Source: Watersipora subatra
Lineage: Eukaryota > Bryozoa > Gymnolaemata > Cheilostomatida > Watersiporidae
Assembly (NCBI RefSeq): GCF_963576615.1
Contig: NC_088714.1
Span: 49,733,882-49,797,881, forward strand
Direction: 5' to 3'
DNA length: 64,000 nt
In this document: positions 1 through 13,800 of the stretch, one piece after another
Numbering within the stretch: the stretch's first letter is position 1
Layout: each line of letters opens with the position of its first letter
The notes under the pieces: generated by a model
Database searches by the model: none
What the model was told of the DNA's origin: nothing
The model's input: only the letters and a program-made list of their open reading frames with translations
Translations under genes and position numbers: made by a program

Positions 1-1270
1 TACTTATGGTTACAAAATTTAGGGTTCGACAATTGCTTACTTGAACTTCATCATCGTTTGTCAAAAAGTTTGTTTGTTGAGGTGGTTGTTAGGCGAGGTT
101 TGACTGTGTTTTGCGTCCATTATTCACTCATGAGCTAGACATTATGGTGTGCTTTGAATTGCAACATGTTGAATGCAAAAAGGCTAGCATTTTCACCGAT
201 GGAGGTGATGATCTTTTGAGGGGGTAAGCATTCTACACCCAGTCAATCTTCTATTCGGGACTGCATAAAGACCTCGCAGAGATAAACTCGTGTATGGTCT
301 TCCTGAGTGATAAAAGTTGCTCCGTATTTATGGATTTTGACACGACGGTTTCACTTGTGTGTGGAACTTGTGCTTCATGGCAAAATTTACAAGGAGATGA
401 GAGTAGCTGGTGAAACATGGGGGATGCATCGTACCCTGGAAGGCAAGCGTAATACTGACTTTTGTCTTGGAGGTTGAGTAGTTCGTATTTGGACCGCGAG
501 TTGAAGAAGTGGACAGAAAAGTAATCAGATGGAACTTCAGAATTGTCATCAAGACCTATACTGAAGATTAGATCATCCTTAGCTAGTTTCAACAACCACA
601 TAATGGAGGAGATGCTAGCTCTGTCATTTGGAGAAATTTATCTAAGCTTGCCGAGCCATGCATTTATAACAGAACCTGCTACAGGTTCCGAACTCGATTG
701 GTTTTTAGTTGCTGCTCGAAGAGGCGGTGATCAGGGCTCACTAGAGCCTAAATAGATGGCTTCTGTGTGTTGGCATCTATTGTAGGCGTTATTTCCTGAA
801 TACAAAATGCTGAATTTACACGCAATAAAATCACAAGAAGTAATGCGCTACCCAAATCATTTATGAAGTAATATTCTGTGCTGAGAGTGCAAGCAACTAT
901 AGTGGTGATGAAGCAAAAAAAGAAAGTTAACGCTGCTAAATCCTGTGTGGCAAAGACTACTAACTGTAAACCCGAGGAGCACACTTGCTTTCAGAGTTTT
1001 ATGAAAAACACGAAAAGTTTTGGAGGGGGGCAACGAAAGAATTAATTGTTTTTGATGTAAATGCTTCATTATTAATACGATTTTGTGAACACTTTTCTAC
1101 TGATCAATTGATATTATGGGTTTGTGAAGATCAAAGATTGTTAAAGTGGTGGTCAAATGGAGGTGGCGTTCAATTAGAGAGTGATGCTCTATTTTTCAAT
1201 CTTTCTCTCTTGGTGGCGGTCAAATAGAGAAGTGGCATTCAAATGGAGGTGACATTTAATTGAGGTTCTA
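1..1270. other. Upstream PPP2R5E intron, probable decayed transposon sequence
   Basis: No B56 coding segment is visible here. Position 95-106 reads gaggtttgactg, and 1155-1255 contains short related blocks (tcaaatggaggtgg and similar) ending in ttgaggttctacggt, reminiscent of DNA-transposon ends. The - strand frame 601-251 (116 codons, containing CKFCHEAQ) and the + strand frame 985-1227 (80 codons) match nothing I recognise and may be transposon remnants. Confidence 0.3.
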
Positions 1271-1612
1271 CGGTAACCCAAATATGATCTTGCAAAAAGA
1301 AAAGACAACTCTACTCAATAATTGGAGCGGGTATTATTAAATTTTTATGATTCCCTATTTTATGAAAACTTAGAATATCCCTTTTTATTACTCACTGTAG
1401 AAAATAGAGATGAACTGCATAAGTTTATTCACTCAATGGATGTGTGGTAGTCGGTAACCAAAGGACCGAATTCACGGTAGACATAATTCACCACTGTGAT
1501 CTGTAATCTTTCCTTGTTATCGTTAGTAGATTTTTGCTCAAGTTACCAACTTTAGCTATAGACTCTCTCGAACTGAGTAAAATTGTTCTTTTTCTAATCG
1601 GTTCTGTTTTAG

Positions 1613-1807
1613 GTTGCATGCAATCTGTTTCGAACCCTGCCGCCTTGCGACAACCCAGACTATGACCCGGAAGAAGATGACCCAACCCTGGAGGCAGCCT
1701 GGCCTCATTTGCAGCTTTGCTATGAATTTTTCTTGAGGGTTCTGGAATCTCAGGACTTTCAGCCGAACCTCGCCAAAAAATTTATCGACCAAAAGTTTGT
1801 ACTTGAG
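1613..1807 (+). CDS. PPP2R5E: PPP2R5E exon a
   Basis: 195 nt, 65 codons, phase 0 at both ends. The acceptor is ...gttctgttttag and the donor gtaagtg. It encodes from [11 protein letters not shown] through [14 protein letters not shown] to [11 protein letters not shown], the conserved B56 segment just before the [13 protein letters not shown] block. The preceding coding exon is not in the window. Confidence 0.95.
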
Positions 1808-4800
1808 GTAAGTGTGTACAGGTTAGAGGTTCACTTGCTGTCAGTGTCTGCTCTATGGAGCTTTTAAAGATGAACTTACACAAAGTGTTAGTATATTTTA
1901 TCGGAAAGTATCGGTATTTTTCTATCATTTGGGATTATTTTGCATGTTTGAGATGATCTGACTTCCAGGATGTGTCAAAATTAAAATCGATCAAACTTGG
2001 TTGCTTTTAAAACGCCTAGAAGAAAAACATGTGCGAAATGATTTCACTAGTTGGTATTTTTGCTATAGTTGATAGTGCCTATTACATTCAAATTGCAGCA
2101 TTATACGTCTCCATTATGTCAGTCTTTTGGAACTATGTCATAATCGCTTTTTCGCTTGATCCGATCGTTAACACTGGTTAGTTGCTGTCTCGTTGGAACC
2201 AACATTCTCCTATCCCGTAAACGTCCATGTGGTGTCACTTTGAAGTAGTGACAGGTTGTAGCCATGTCGATTGCTGTTCACTGGCAGCACCTCGTGTAAA
2301 ACCAGTCAAAGATTGTCATGCATATAACCTGTTTTTGTGTGGTCCATTCGATGAAGACATATTGTGAAGATATGTTGACAGAATTTAGCGATGAGTTACA
2401 CAAAAACATTTATTTATTGATTTTTGTGGCACCATATATAGACATTTTTCTAGAAAAATGATTATAGATTGCCCAATAAAAGTGCATATAAAAATAAGTT
2501 GATGGGCATTAATACAACACAGTGCGAATAGACACTTGGGATATATAATAAATTATCTCAAAAGTTGCCTATGAAAGAAATATCAATTCTAATCACATTT
2601 TTTAAATAGAAATACGTGTGCATAGACACTTGGGATAACATTGTGTGGTTTTCACCTCCTGTGTGCATTGCTTACTGGTCATTGCTAGGCAGATACTGGT
2701 AAAGTGCGACCTGGAGATATGAGTCGCTTAAGATGTGGATTTTTTTAATCCGAGCCAAGTTTAAGCCGAGTTTTTGTCGTAAATCTATGCTTCCAAATTT
2801 GCCTAAGCCAAGCTCATGTGATTTGAAACACTAGTTTGGCTTGCACAGTGTTTAGTGGGAAAGATGCAAGCTTTTTTGGTTTAAAAATTTCGCATCAGTT
2901 GTATAGACTTATCCTTCTTGATTGGTTTGTGTTTGTGAGCATTATTTGTTGATCACGCGTTAATGGATTCCATATTTAGTAAAGTTTTGTTTGTGGTCTG
3001 TTAAAAGTCCAAAAAACTATTTACCACTTTTTTTACGACGATTTGAATCATCATTTAACGATGTATTTTTGTGTAATAATTATGCTAAACAGCAGGCAGA
3101 TATAAAGATCCTTGCTAGTTTATTCATCTGTCTTGAAGATAAGCATGCAGTGTTCAGTTTTATTGTATTATTAACTTATTTCTTTTATTTTAGGTATTTA
3201 GTTATAAGGATGTTTCACATTCAAATATGCTGTACTGTGGAGTGCGTATAGTAGTTACGGGAGTTATCGTGGTGTAGATCAGAAGCGTTTTAATAGGGAA
3301 TTAATTGTTTGTATTACTTACGAGCTTGGTGGAATCTGAGCTGGAGTCTGGAACAAGTTAAACACATATCAAGGTACCGATATACTGGCATTCGGCACTG
3401 CTTTTTATTTGGCCGTCGGTGTGTTTTAATTGTCAAATATACAGATGTAAAATGTATAGTTGACATTCCTATAATGTAAACCTCCTTTTAAGTAGATTTC
3501 ACTCAGTGTAAAGAATTTATGTAGAGCTTTTGCATTACATTATGTAAGAAATTCCACGTAACAGGCATCAAGTCCATGCAAGTTTTTAAATTCGATTTAA
3601 ATAACGATAATATCGTAGCTAGCTTTGAAAATATCATTTTTGCTCTTGTCGCATTTGGGAGAAAAAACGACATAGACGAGTATCTCTATTATATGTACTA
3701 GTATTGTGGTAAAGTACCCTGAGCGTTTTAATCGTGATCAAACCTGTTTTACCGGTTTTAATTTTGAAACATTCTGGAAATCAGATCACTTCAAACATCA
3801 AAAACGGGATAGAATATACAATACAAAAATCGCAATTCGCAAGTGATAGAAAAATACCGGTACTTTATAATAAAATCTAGTAAAGAGTTGTGAAAGTTCA
3901 TCTTCACACATGACACCCACATGGATAAGGGTCAAGGTGAGGTTAGCGTGAGAACCATCTCAGAGTGAAAGTTCATCTTCACACATGACACCCACATGGA
4001 TAATGTTCAAGGTGAGGTTAGCGTGAGAACCATCTCAGAGTGAAAGTTCATCTTCACACATGACACCCACATGGATAATGTTCAAGGTGAGGTTAGCGTG
4101 AGAACCATCTCAGAGTGAAAGTTCATCTTCACACATGACACCCACATGGATAATGTTCAAGGTGAGGTTAGCGTGAGAACCATCTCAGAGTGAAAGTTCA
4201 TCTTCACACATGACACCCACATGGATAATGTTCAAGGTGAGGTTAGCGTGAGAACCATCTCAGAGTGAAAGTTCATCTTCACACATGACACCCACATGGA
4301 TAAGGTTCAAGGTGAGGTTAGCGTGAGAACCATCTCAGAGTGAAAGTTCATCTTCACACATGACACCCACATGGATAATGTTCAAGGTGAGGTTAGCGTG
4401 AGAACCATCTCAGAGTGAAAGTTCATCTTCACACATGACACCCGCATGGATAATGTTCAAGGTGAGGTTAGCGTGAGAACCATCTCAGAGTGAAAGTTCA
4501 TCTTCACACATGACACCCACATGGATAATGTTCAAGGTGAGGTTAGCGTGAGAACCATCTCAGAGTGAAAGTTCATCTTCACACATGACACCCGCATGGA
4601 TAATGTTCAAGGTGAGGTTAGCGTGAGAACCATCTCAGAGTGAAAGTTCATCTTCACACATGACACCCACATGGATAATGTTCAAGGTGAGGTTAGCGTG
4701 AGAACCATCTCAGAGTGAAAGTTCATCTTCACACATGACACCCACATGGATAATGTTCAAGGTGAGGTTAGCGTGAGAACCATCTCAGAGTGAAAGTTCA

Positions 4801-7800
4801 TCTTCACACATGACACCCACATGGATAAGGTTCAAGGTGAGGTTAGCGTGAGAACCATCTCAGAGTGAAAGTTCATCTTCACACATGACACCCACATGGA
4901 TAAGGGTCAAGGTGAGGTTAGCGTGAGAACCATCTCAGAGTGAAAGTTCATCTTCACACATGACACCCACATGGATAATGTTCAAGGTGAGGTTAGCGTG
5001 AGAACCATCTCAGAGTGAAAGTTCATCTTCACACATGACACCCACATGGATAATGTTCAAGGTGAGGTTAGCGTGAGAACCATCTCAGAGTGAAAGTTCA
5101 TCTTCACACATGACACCCACATGGATAATGTTCAAGGTGAGGTTAGCGTGAGAACCATCTCAGAGTGAAAGTTCATCTTCACACATGACACCCACATGGA
5201 TAATGTTCAAGGTGAGGTTAGCGTGAGAACCATCTCAGAGTGAAAGTTCATCTTCACACATGACACCCACATGGATAATGTTTAAGGTGAGGTTAGCGTG
5301 AGAACCATCTCAGAGTGAAAGTTCATCTTCACACATGACACCCACATGGATAATGTTCAAGGTGAGGTTAGCGTGAGAACCATCTCAGAGTGAAAGTTCA
5401 TCTTCACACATGACACCCACATGGATAATGTTCAAGGTGAGGTTAGCGTGAGAACCATCTCAGAGTGAAAGTTCATCTTCACACATGACACCCACATGGA
5501 TAATGTTCAAGGTGAGGTTAGCGTGAGAACCATCTCAGAGTGAAAGTTCATCTTCACACATGACACCCGCATGGATAATGTTCAAGGTGAGGTTAGCGTG
5601 AGAACCATCTCAGAGTGAAAGTTCATCTTCACACATGACACCCACATGGATAATGTTCAAGGTGAGGTTAGCGTGAGAACCATCTCAGAGTGAAAGTTCA
5701 TCTTCACACATGACACCCACATGGATAATGTTCAAGGTGAGGTTAGCGTGAGAACCATCTCAGAGTGAAAGTTCATCTTCACACATGACACCCACATGGA
5801 TAATGTTCAAGGTGAGGTTAGCGTGAGAACCATCTCAGAGTGAAAGTTCATCTTCACACATGACACCCACATGGATAATGTTCAAGGTGAGGTTAGCGTG
5901 AGAACCATCTCAGAGTGAAAGTTCATCTTCACACATGACACCCACATGGATAATGTTCAAGGTGAGGTTAGCGTGAGAACCATCTCAGAGTGAAAGTTCA
6001 TCTTCACACATGACACCCACATGGATAAGGTTCAAGGTGAGGTTAGCGTGAGAACCATCTCAGAGTGAAAGTTCATCTTCACACATGACACCCACATGGA
6101 TAATGTTCAAGGTGAGGTTAGCGTGAGAACCATCTCAGAGTGAAAGTTCATCTTCACACATGACACCCGCATGGATAATGTTCAAGGTGAGGTTAGCGTG
6201 AGAACCATCTCAGAGTGAAAGTTCATCTTCACACATGACACCCACATGGATAATGTTCAAGGTGAGGTTAGCGTGAGAACCATCTCAGAGTGAAAGTTCA
6301 TCTTCACACATGACACCCACATGGATAAGGGTCAAGGTGAGGTTAGCGTGAGAACCATCTCAGAGTGAAAGTTCATCTTCACACATGACACCCACATGGA
6401 TAATGTTCAAGGTGAGGTTAGCGTGAGAACCATCTCAGAGTGAAAGTTCATCTTCACACATGACACCCACATGGATAATGTTCAAGGTGAGGTTAGCGTG
6501 AGAACCATCTCAGAGTGAAAGTTCATCTTCACACATGACACCCGCATGGATAATGTTCAAGGTGAGGTTAGCGTGAGAACCATCTCAGAGTGAAAGTTCA
6601 TCTTCACACATGACACCCACATGGATAATGTTCAAGGTGAGGTTAGCGTGAGAACCATCTCAGAGTGAAAGTTCATCTTCACACATGACACCCACATGGA
6701 TAAGGGTCAAGGTGAGGTTAGCGTGAGAACCATCTCAGAGTGAAAGTTCATCTTCACACATGACACCCACATGGATAATGTTCAAGGTGAGGTTAGCGTG
6801 AGAACCATCTCAGAGTGAAAGTTCATCTTCACACATGACACCCACATGGATAATGTTCAAGGTGAGGTTAGCGTGAGAACCATCTCAGAGTGAAAGTTCA
6901 TCTTCACACATGACACCCACATGGATAATGTTCAAGGTGAGGTTAGCGTGAGAACCATCTCAGAGTGAAAGTTCATCTTCACACATGACACCCGCATGGA
7001 TAATGTTCAAGGTGAGGTTAGCGTGAGAACCATCTCAGAGTGAAAGTTCATCTTCACACATGACACCCACATGGATAATGTTCAAGGTGAGGTTAGCGTG
7101 AGAACCATCTCAGAGTGAAAGTTCATCTTCACACATGACACCCACATGGATAATGTTCAAGGTGAGGTTAGCGTGAGAACCATCTCAGAGTGAAAGTTCA
7201 TCTTCACACATGACACCCACATGGATAATGTTCAAGGTGAGGTTAGCATGAGAACCATCTCAGAGTTGTTTTCATCATCCAACCCATCATTATCATCATG
7301 CTAAGAACTGCATACTTCAGTATAATTTATTTTAATTATAATCTATTGCTAGCTGGTAGCTCCATGATTAGTATTGCTGTCTGTAAAAGTTACATACAGG
7401 TATGTAAACCTTTTGATTACTTGCTGTTCAATGATACGCGTGTTGTGTTGTAATTGACACCTTTATCACTCTGATCTGTATACACTGGATGTTCAGTTGC
7501 CTTTCATTCTTGCACCTTTTGTATTTACGAGGGTGCTAAAATCTCATACAAAGCAAGCACATGATGCAAACAAAGTCTATATGAACGATATTTTTGGCAG
7601 TGTCTCACATTTGCCGTTTGAGGGTTCTTTTGGATTTTCTATCTGTAACCTTATACTGTATTCTTGAAAGGGTAGTTAAAATTGACTAACATTGAGTGGT
7701 GTGCGATTAGCCAACATTTAGTTCCATATACCTGGAGTTGTCCTCCACATGTGGCTTTAGCCAATGTGCTATTAATCGACTGAGAATTACTTCATTGATT

Positions 7801-10800
7801 AAAGCATGACCCACGGAAAAATCCGATAATTTCTGTAGTATTCCCCATAAATTTGTTTATTTCACAGCAAGCGGTTGGTTATCATAGTCCACAAACAGAC
7901 TATCTTTAAAGAACTTTGGTAGCTGTTTTAATAATGCAACAAGAGGTTTATGTCTGCTCAATGTTTAGACAGCTTACCTTACTTGGTTACCGCTGTGTGT
8001 TATCGCTCATCCGATCAAGGCAAAACCTATCGAGGCAAAGCCTATCGTAGTTCCTCTGCTAGCAATTAGAAGTCCAAGGTCATTCCAATGTCATATGCGT
8101 ACCATCGAACGTACCGTGAGAGTATAAAAAGCATCCATATTTTAACACAGAATTGTAGTGGGTGAAGGATGGGTAGTAAATAATAATGATGTTATGAAGT
8201 CACATGACAATTAGATGAGTCAGGAGTCGTCCCGTACGGTTAGTTCATAAATAAAAGGCTACTTGAATTGTGTTAGTAAAGCTAAGGTGACAATCATGAT
8301 GCTTCCATGAAGGACTAGTTCGCAATTTTGTGTCATCCACAAGATTTGGTGTCATCCACATCCACTTGCAAAGAAAAGAAAATCCCGTGAAAGCTGTTCC
8401 ATTTTAAACATTTTCCATTCTAAAGTAGTTCCTATTGCAAAGTGAACTGCTATGCCAGACAAGTGCACCGCTATGACCTCTGGCGTTGAATTCCTTATCT
8501 TCTTTAACAAAGTTATTCCGCAATATGTGAATGTCCATTAAAATACTTATTACGATGTAACGCAATGTGCACACAATTCCAAGTTCGCATCATCCACACA
8601 ATAGAAACCGTTGTCAGGTTTTCGTCCAAACTTTTTCACCGTCCATGCGATGCATACATAGGGGGTCGTTGCCTGAAAGTTTCATGTTCATTTTCTACAG
8701 CTGCTGGACTTGTTCGACAGTGAAGACCCAAGAGAGCGTGACTTCCTCAAAACCTGTCTTCACCGGATCTATGGCAAGTTTCTGGGGCTACGGTCTTTTA
8801 TTAGAAAACAAATCAACAACATATTTCTTAGGTAAGTTGAAGGCTATATCCAGGAACCGAAGGTATTAGTTCTGTCGTGATCTTGTAGTTTAATGTAGAC
8901 AAAGGTACTAGTTATAAAAGAGCAGTTAAAGATGAACGTTGTGTTTTTACCAATGTTATAGTAGATCTACGTAGATCGAAACACGTCTGGTGATGTTAAA
9001 CCAACTTTTGATATAAAGTCATGGTTTCTGATCGGTGTACATCATAGTTGAGACTTGAGAGGAAGCTACAAGACCAGACAAATGTGTTTCACTACTTATG
9101 CTTTGCATCCTAACCACCAGTATCAATTCCCTTCTGATTACTGTTCTCTGTTCATGCAACTGTTTCGGCTTGCCATGCCTGGCATTGCAGATGCAATTTT
9201 TTGTACTTTGCGCCTCGAAAATTCTCAATCGCACACTAACTGAAAACATTGTACTTCCTTACTGATGGTTTGTATGCGTTAAAATAGAAGTCATGGCTTT
9301 GTTTATGAGATCAACTGCTGTTATTAAGGTGCTTTGTATCATATGTATTTGCTGTGGCTATACACAATGCGTAGCTGTGTTAAGGCTATTTTTAATTTCT
9401 TTTGATAGCCATTATTGAAGCTGGAAAGCCTATTAATTAACTAAGATGTATTCATCAACAATATGTGATAGCAATAATATTTGTGCAGTTACTTGCATCG
9501 ATATATTTTTGTTCAAAGAAAGAATGATGTAAATATTGAGGATTGAAATCCGTTAAGTTCAAAAATTTACAAAGACAATTCAAACTTACACCAGTGTTCT
9601 TGACATAATTGTTACAAATGAGAACACCTTGGTTCGTATATAAATAGTCATTTGTGTGAGCCCTGTCGTTGTTCAAAAACAAATTTCAAATGAAATCCGG
9701 CAGCGCTAGAAATGAAGAAAGTGGAATTGAAATTATGCTCATTGGGAATCAACCTTATTGGTCAATCGCAGAAGTGTCAGTTTCTTCTCCGGTGACACAG
9801 GCCAACGAGTTCATTTACACACGACACATCGACAATGTCACCCTCTGAAATAATATTTTTCAAATCCAATTTTTTGGCACGCAGTGTGGCTTTTTCACTA
9901 TCAGGTTGTTGCATTTTGTGTTAAACATATCAAAGATGTTCATTGCCATGTTAGATGCTGCTGTGGCGTAGTAAGGGGTACCTTTAAAACGCCTTAGTGG
10001 CTTTGCCCATGGACATATTCAGGTTTATAAGATAAGCTACATTTGTTGTAGGTTTATATATGAAACAGAAAAGTTCAACGGTGTGGGAGAGCTGCTAGAG
10101 ATTCTGGGAAGGTATGTTTAAATGTCAATACATGCCATCCGCATGCTAGTCTTTGCAATATGTAGATGCGGTAGGTGTGAGCTGTACAGTTTGGTCTCAT
10201 TTTTATCATTTTTACATCGTCCTGTCTCTCTACTTGTCTTGTCTCTCTATTCGTACCGTTTACATGTACTGCTGACAAGTCTTATGTTGCTAGTATAAAG
10301 GTGGTTACACGGACAGCCACAAGAATGCATTAGGGTACACAGAAGGCCCTTATACACCTATTATTTGGCTATAATTGTCTTACCATTTTGCTGCCGAGTT
10401 TGGTTACCTGAGGCTTTGCTCAGTTGTCACATTCCTTCTCGGCTAGTTGTGAGTAGCCTAATTGCTTAGCCTAACGAACGCTCTATGAGCCAGCGAACGC
10501 TCTATGAGCCAGCGTATTATATCTGCTGCAGTCTGCTCACACTTTTGTATGCGATTAATAAGCTTGGTCATGTCTCCGCAAGCTCGCTGATATTTATAAT
10601 TATGATTTAAAGCATTGATCTTTGTAAAATTGATTCAACAGAATAATGAACGTATTCATAGAAGGCCAGGATATTAACCTTGACCGTTTCCAATGTAAAC
10701 GCTAGTGGCAAGATACTCTTTAAAGGTTTACTTGCAACAAAATTCATATTACAGTGATTTAGTATCAAAAGATTTACCATGTCTTACTCTGCTGTGTTGT

Positions 10801-13800
10801 AGGTGCAAAATGTGTGGAAATGTGATTACTAGCTCTTAAAAGCTCAAAAACGAACAGTTAATTGCAGCCATCACAAAACTGCCATAGATTAGAACCCCTT
10901 TCCAAAACGGCTCAAATGGGGAAGTAACTGAACAAGATGGCTTCTGTTTACACTTTCATGCAACCTCATTCGTCGAAATATTTTCACAAATATACTTCAC
11001 GCATTCAATAAAACCATGTCTATTTTCCTTACGCGTCTGTTTTATCATCGTTGTAATGCTGTCACTTGGAGTACTGATATCTCAAAACCTACCGTGAAAA
11101 TTCATTTAATTTTTTAACCTTAGCTCGAAGGAGTGCATATCATCCTCTGATAAACATGATGAGCCTGTTGGTCACCGGTGATAGTCGAAAAATGCTGCAG
11201 AAATTATTCGCCCTGTTTGGCAGGAAGCATGGGTCACATGATCATATTAAGACTAGACGATTAGACCAAGCCGAAACAAAACTAACCTAGCGAGCATCTA
11301 TTTTTGGTAAGTGCTCTGCGGTAAAACCTGAAGTGTTTGAAACTAGTGCTACGAGAAGTTTTATATTGAGCTTTTTATTGGCCTTTCATTTCATGTGATA
11401 ACATCATGTGTCAAAACAATAACCATGTCGAGTTGAGTATGTCATCGAAATAAAAGGGTTCCAACCTACGGCGGTTTCGTGATGGCAGCGATTAACTGTT
11501 CGTTTTTTAGCTTTTAAGAGCTTGTAATCACATTTCTACATATTTTACACCTACAACACAGCAGAGTCAGACATAGTGAATCTTTTGATACCAAATAACT
11601 GTAATGTGAATTTTGTTTCAAGTCAACCTTTAAGTTAATTTGGAGAAGAATCTTTTCCAACTGGCAATTTAAAATGACTACTATTTTAATTGCATAAAGT
11701 TTAAGTTTTGAAAAATTCTCTTCAATGCCTCATGAAATTCAGCTTTATACAGCGAATATCATGCTGAGAAACCTTTTGTATCACATCACGTACATACATC
11801 TGCTATGTCGTATCACATACATACATCTGCTATGTCGTATCACGTACATACATCTGCTATGTCGTATCATGTACAGACATCTGATACGTTGTATCACGTA
11901 CAGACATCTGCTACGTTGTATCACGTACAGACATCTGCTACGTTGTATCACGTACAGACATCTGCTACCTTGTATCACTTACAGACATCTGCTCTGTTGT
12001 ATCACATACATACATCTGCTATGTCGTATCACCTACAGACATCCGCTATGTCGTATCACGTACAGACATCTGGTCTGTTGTGTCAGTTACAGACATCTGC
12101 TATGTCGTATTACGTACACGTATCTGCTCTGTGGTATCACATACAGACATCTGCTATGTTGTATCACGTACAGACATCTGCTATGTCATATCACGTACAG
12201 ACATCAGCTATATCGTATCATGCACAGACGTCTGCGATGTCATATCACGTACAGACATCTGCTATGTCGTATCACATACAGACATCTGCTATGTCGTATC
12301 ACATACAGACATCTGCTCTGTTGTATCACGTACAGACATCTGCTATATCGCATCATGCACAGACGTCTGCGATGTCATATCACGTACAGACATCTGCTAT
12401 GTCGTATCACATACAGACATCTGCTATGTCGTATCACGTACAGACATCTGCTATATCGTATCGCGTACAGACAACTGCTCTGTCGTATCGCGTACAAACA
12501 TCTGTCAAGTTTTAGACAAGAATCAGAGTTCAAGTTGATAATTGATTTTAGCGTCGATGAAAGACATGGATGGTGGTGACTTCTGTGTTTACACCCACCT
12601 CTCAGTCCACATCAAGTTTAAAAATCACAAATTTTGAGCCAGTGTGCTTTTTAGTGCAACTAATACTTTGGCAACAGAAAAAGCTTCATGTGGAACAACA
12701 GCTCCCCTTTACTTGGGGCCATGTCACAGACATTGGTGGACATGGAGTTATCCTTCCACCTTATTGAAGTTAACCTTAACAGACCATTGTCCATAGAATG
12801 TGAACAGCATATTAAATATCCCAGTAGTTAAAGATCGAGCAAAGAATCCAATAAAAGCATTTTAGTGCTCAGCAAACCAGTACTCGGCATTTGTGACATA
12901 CTACAAGCTGTTGGTAATCGTACATACAACTACATACTACAAGCTGTTGGTAATCGTACATACAACTACATACTACAAGCTGTTGGTAATCGTACATACA
13001 ACTACATACTACAAGCTGTTGGTAATCGTACACGCAACTGCATACTACAAGCTGTTGGTAATCGTACACGCAACTGCATACTACAAGCTGTTGGTAATCG
13101 TACACACAACTACATACTACAAGCTGTTGGTAATCGTACATACAACTACATACTACAAGCTGTTGGTAATCGTACACGCAACTGCATACTACAAGCTGTT
13201 GGTAATCGTACATACAACTACATACTACAAGCTGTTGGTAATCGTACATACAACTACATACTACAAGCTGTTGGTAATCGTATATACAACTGCTATTTTT
13301 CATGATGCTCTGAGAGATAATGCTTCTGAGTCACTGTCTATGGCTACACAACGACGGCAATGTGTAATATTATGTACACAATCAAGGAAAAAACTCCCAT
13401 AACTTCCCCTAAATTGTGAGAGGCACGCAATTAAAATCTGATGGTCATTCGTGTCACCATATGCATACCCATTAGGTGTAGGTAATCTGAAAGTGTTCCA
13501 AGGCTTTTGGAGTTGTCGTATAGCTGCTTTGAATGTCTTCAACTGGCATCATTCTACTGCTGTCAATAGCAATGACAGTTTGTTTTAGTATTGTCTCAGA
13601 TATAACATTTTAGAGGTGAGTGTATAATGAATTTCCATGTCTTTTTTTAGTATTATCAATGGATTCGCTCTGCCCCTCAAAGCTGAGCACAAGACATTTC
13701 TGCTGAAAGTTCTGATTCCTCTGCATAAAGCCAAAACACTTGGACTATATCACGCGCAGGTAAGTGACGTTCACTGCGCTGATAACTGGAGTTTCCTCAT

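Noticed and set aside
3891..7265. CRISPR-like array
   Set aside because: Units are contiguous with no unique spacers, and the window is a eukaryotic intron.
11725..12579. 284-codon frame through the 27-bp array
   Set aside because: All three + frames and one - frame are open because the period is divisible by three; no conserved flank or splice context.
12865..13402. Open frames of 144-169 codons on both strands in the 36-bp array
   Set aside because: Same periodicity artefact; units are identical at the DNA level rather than conserved as protein.
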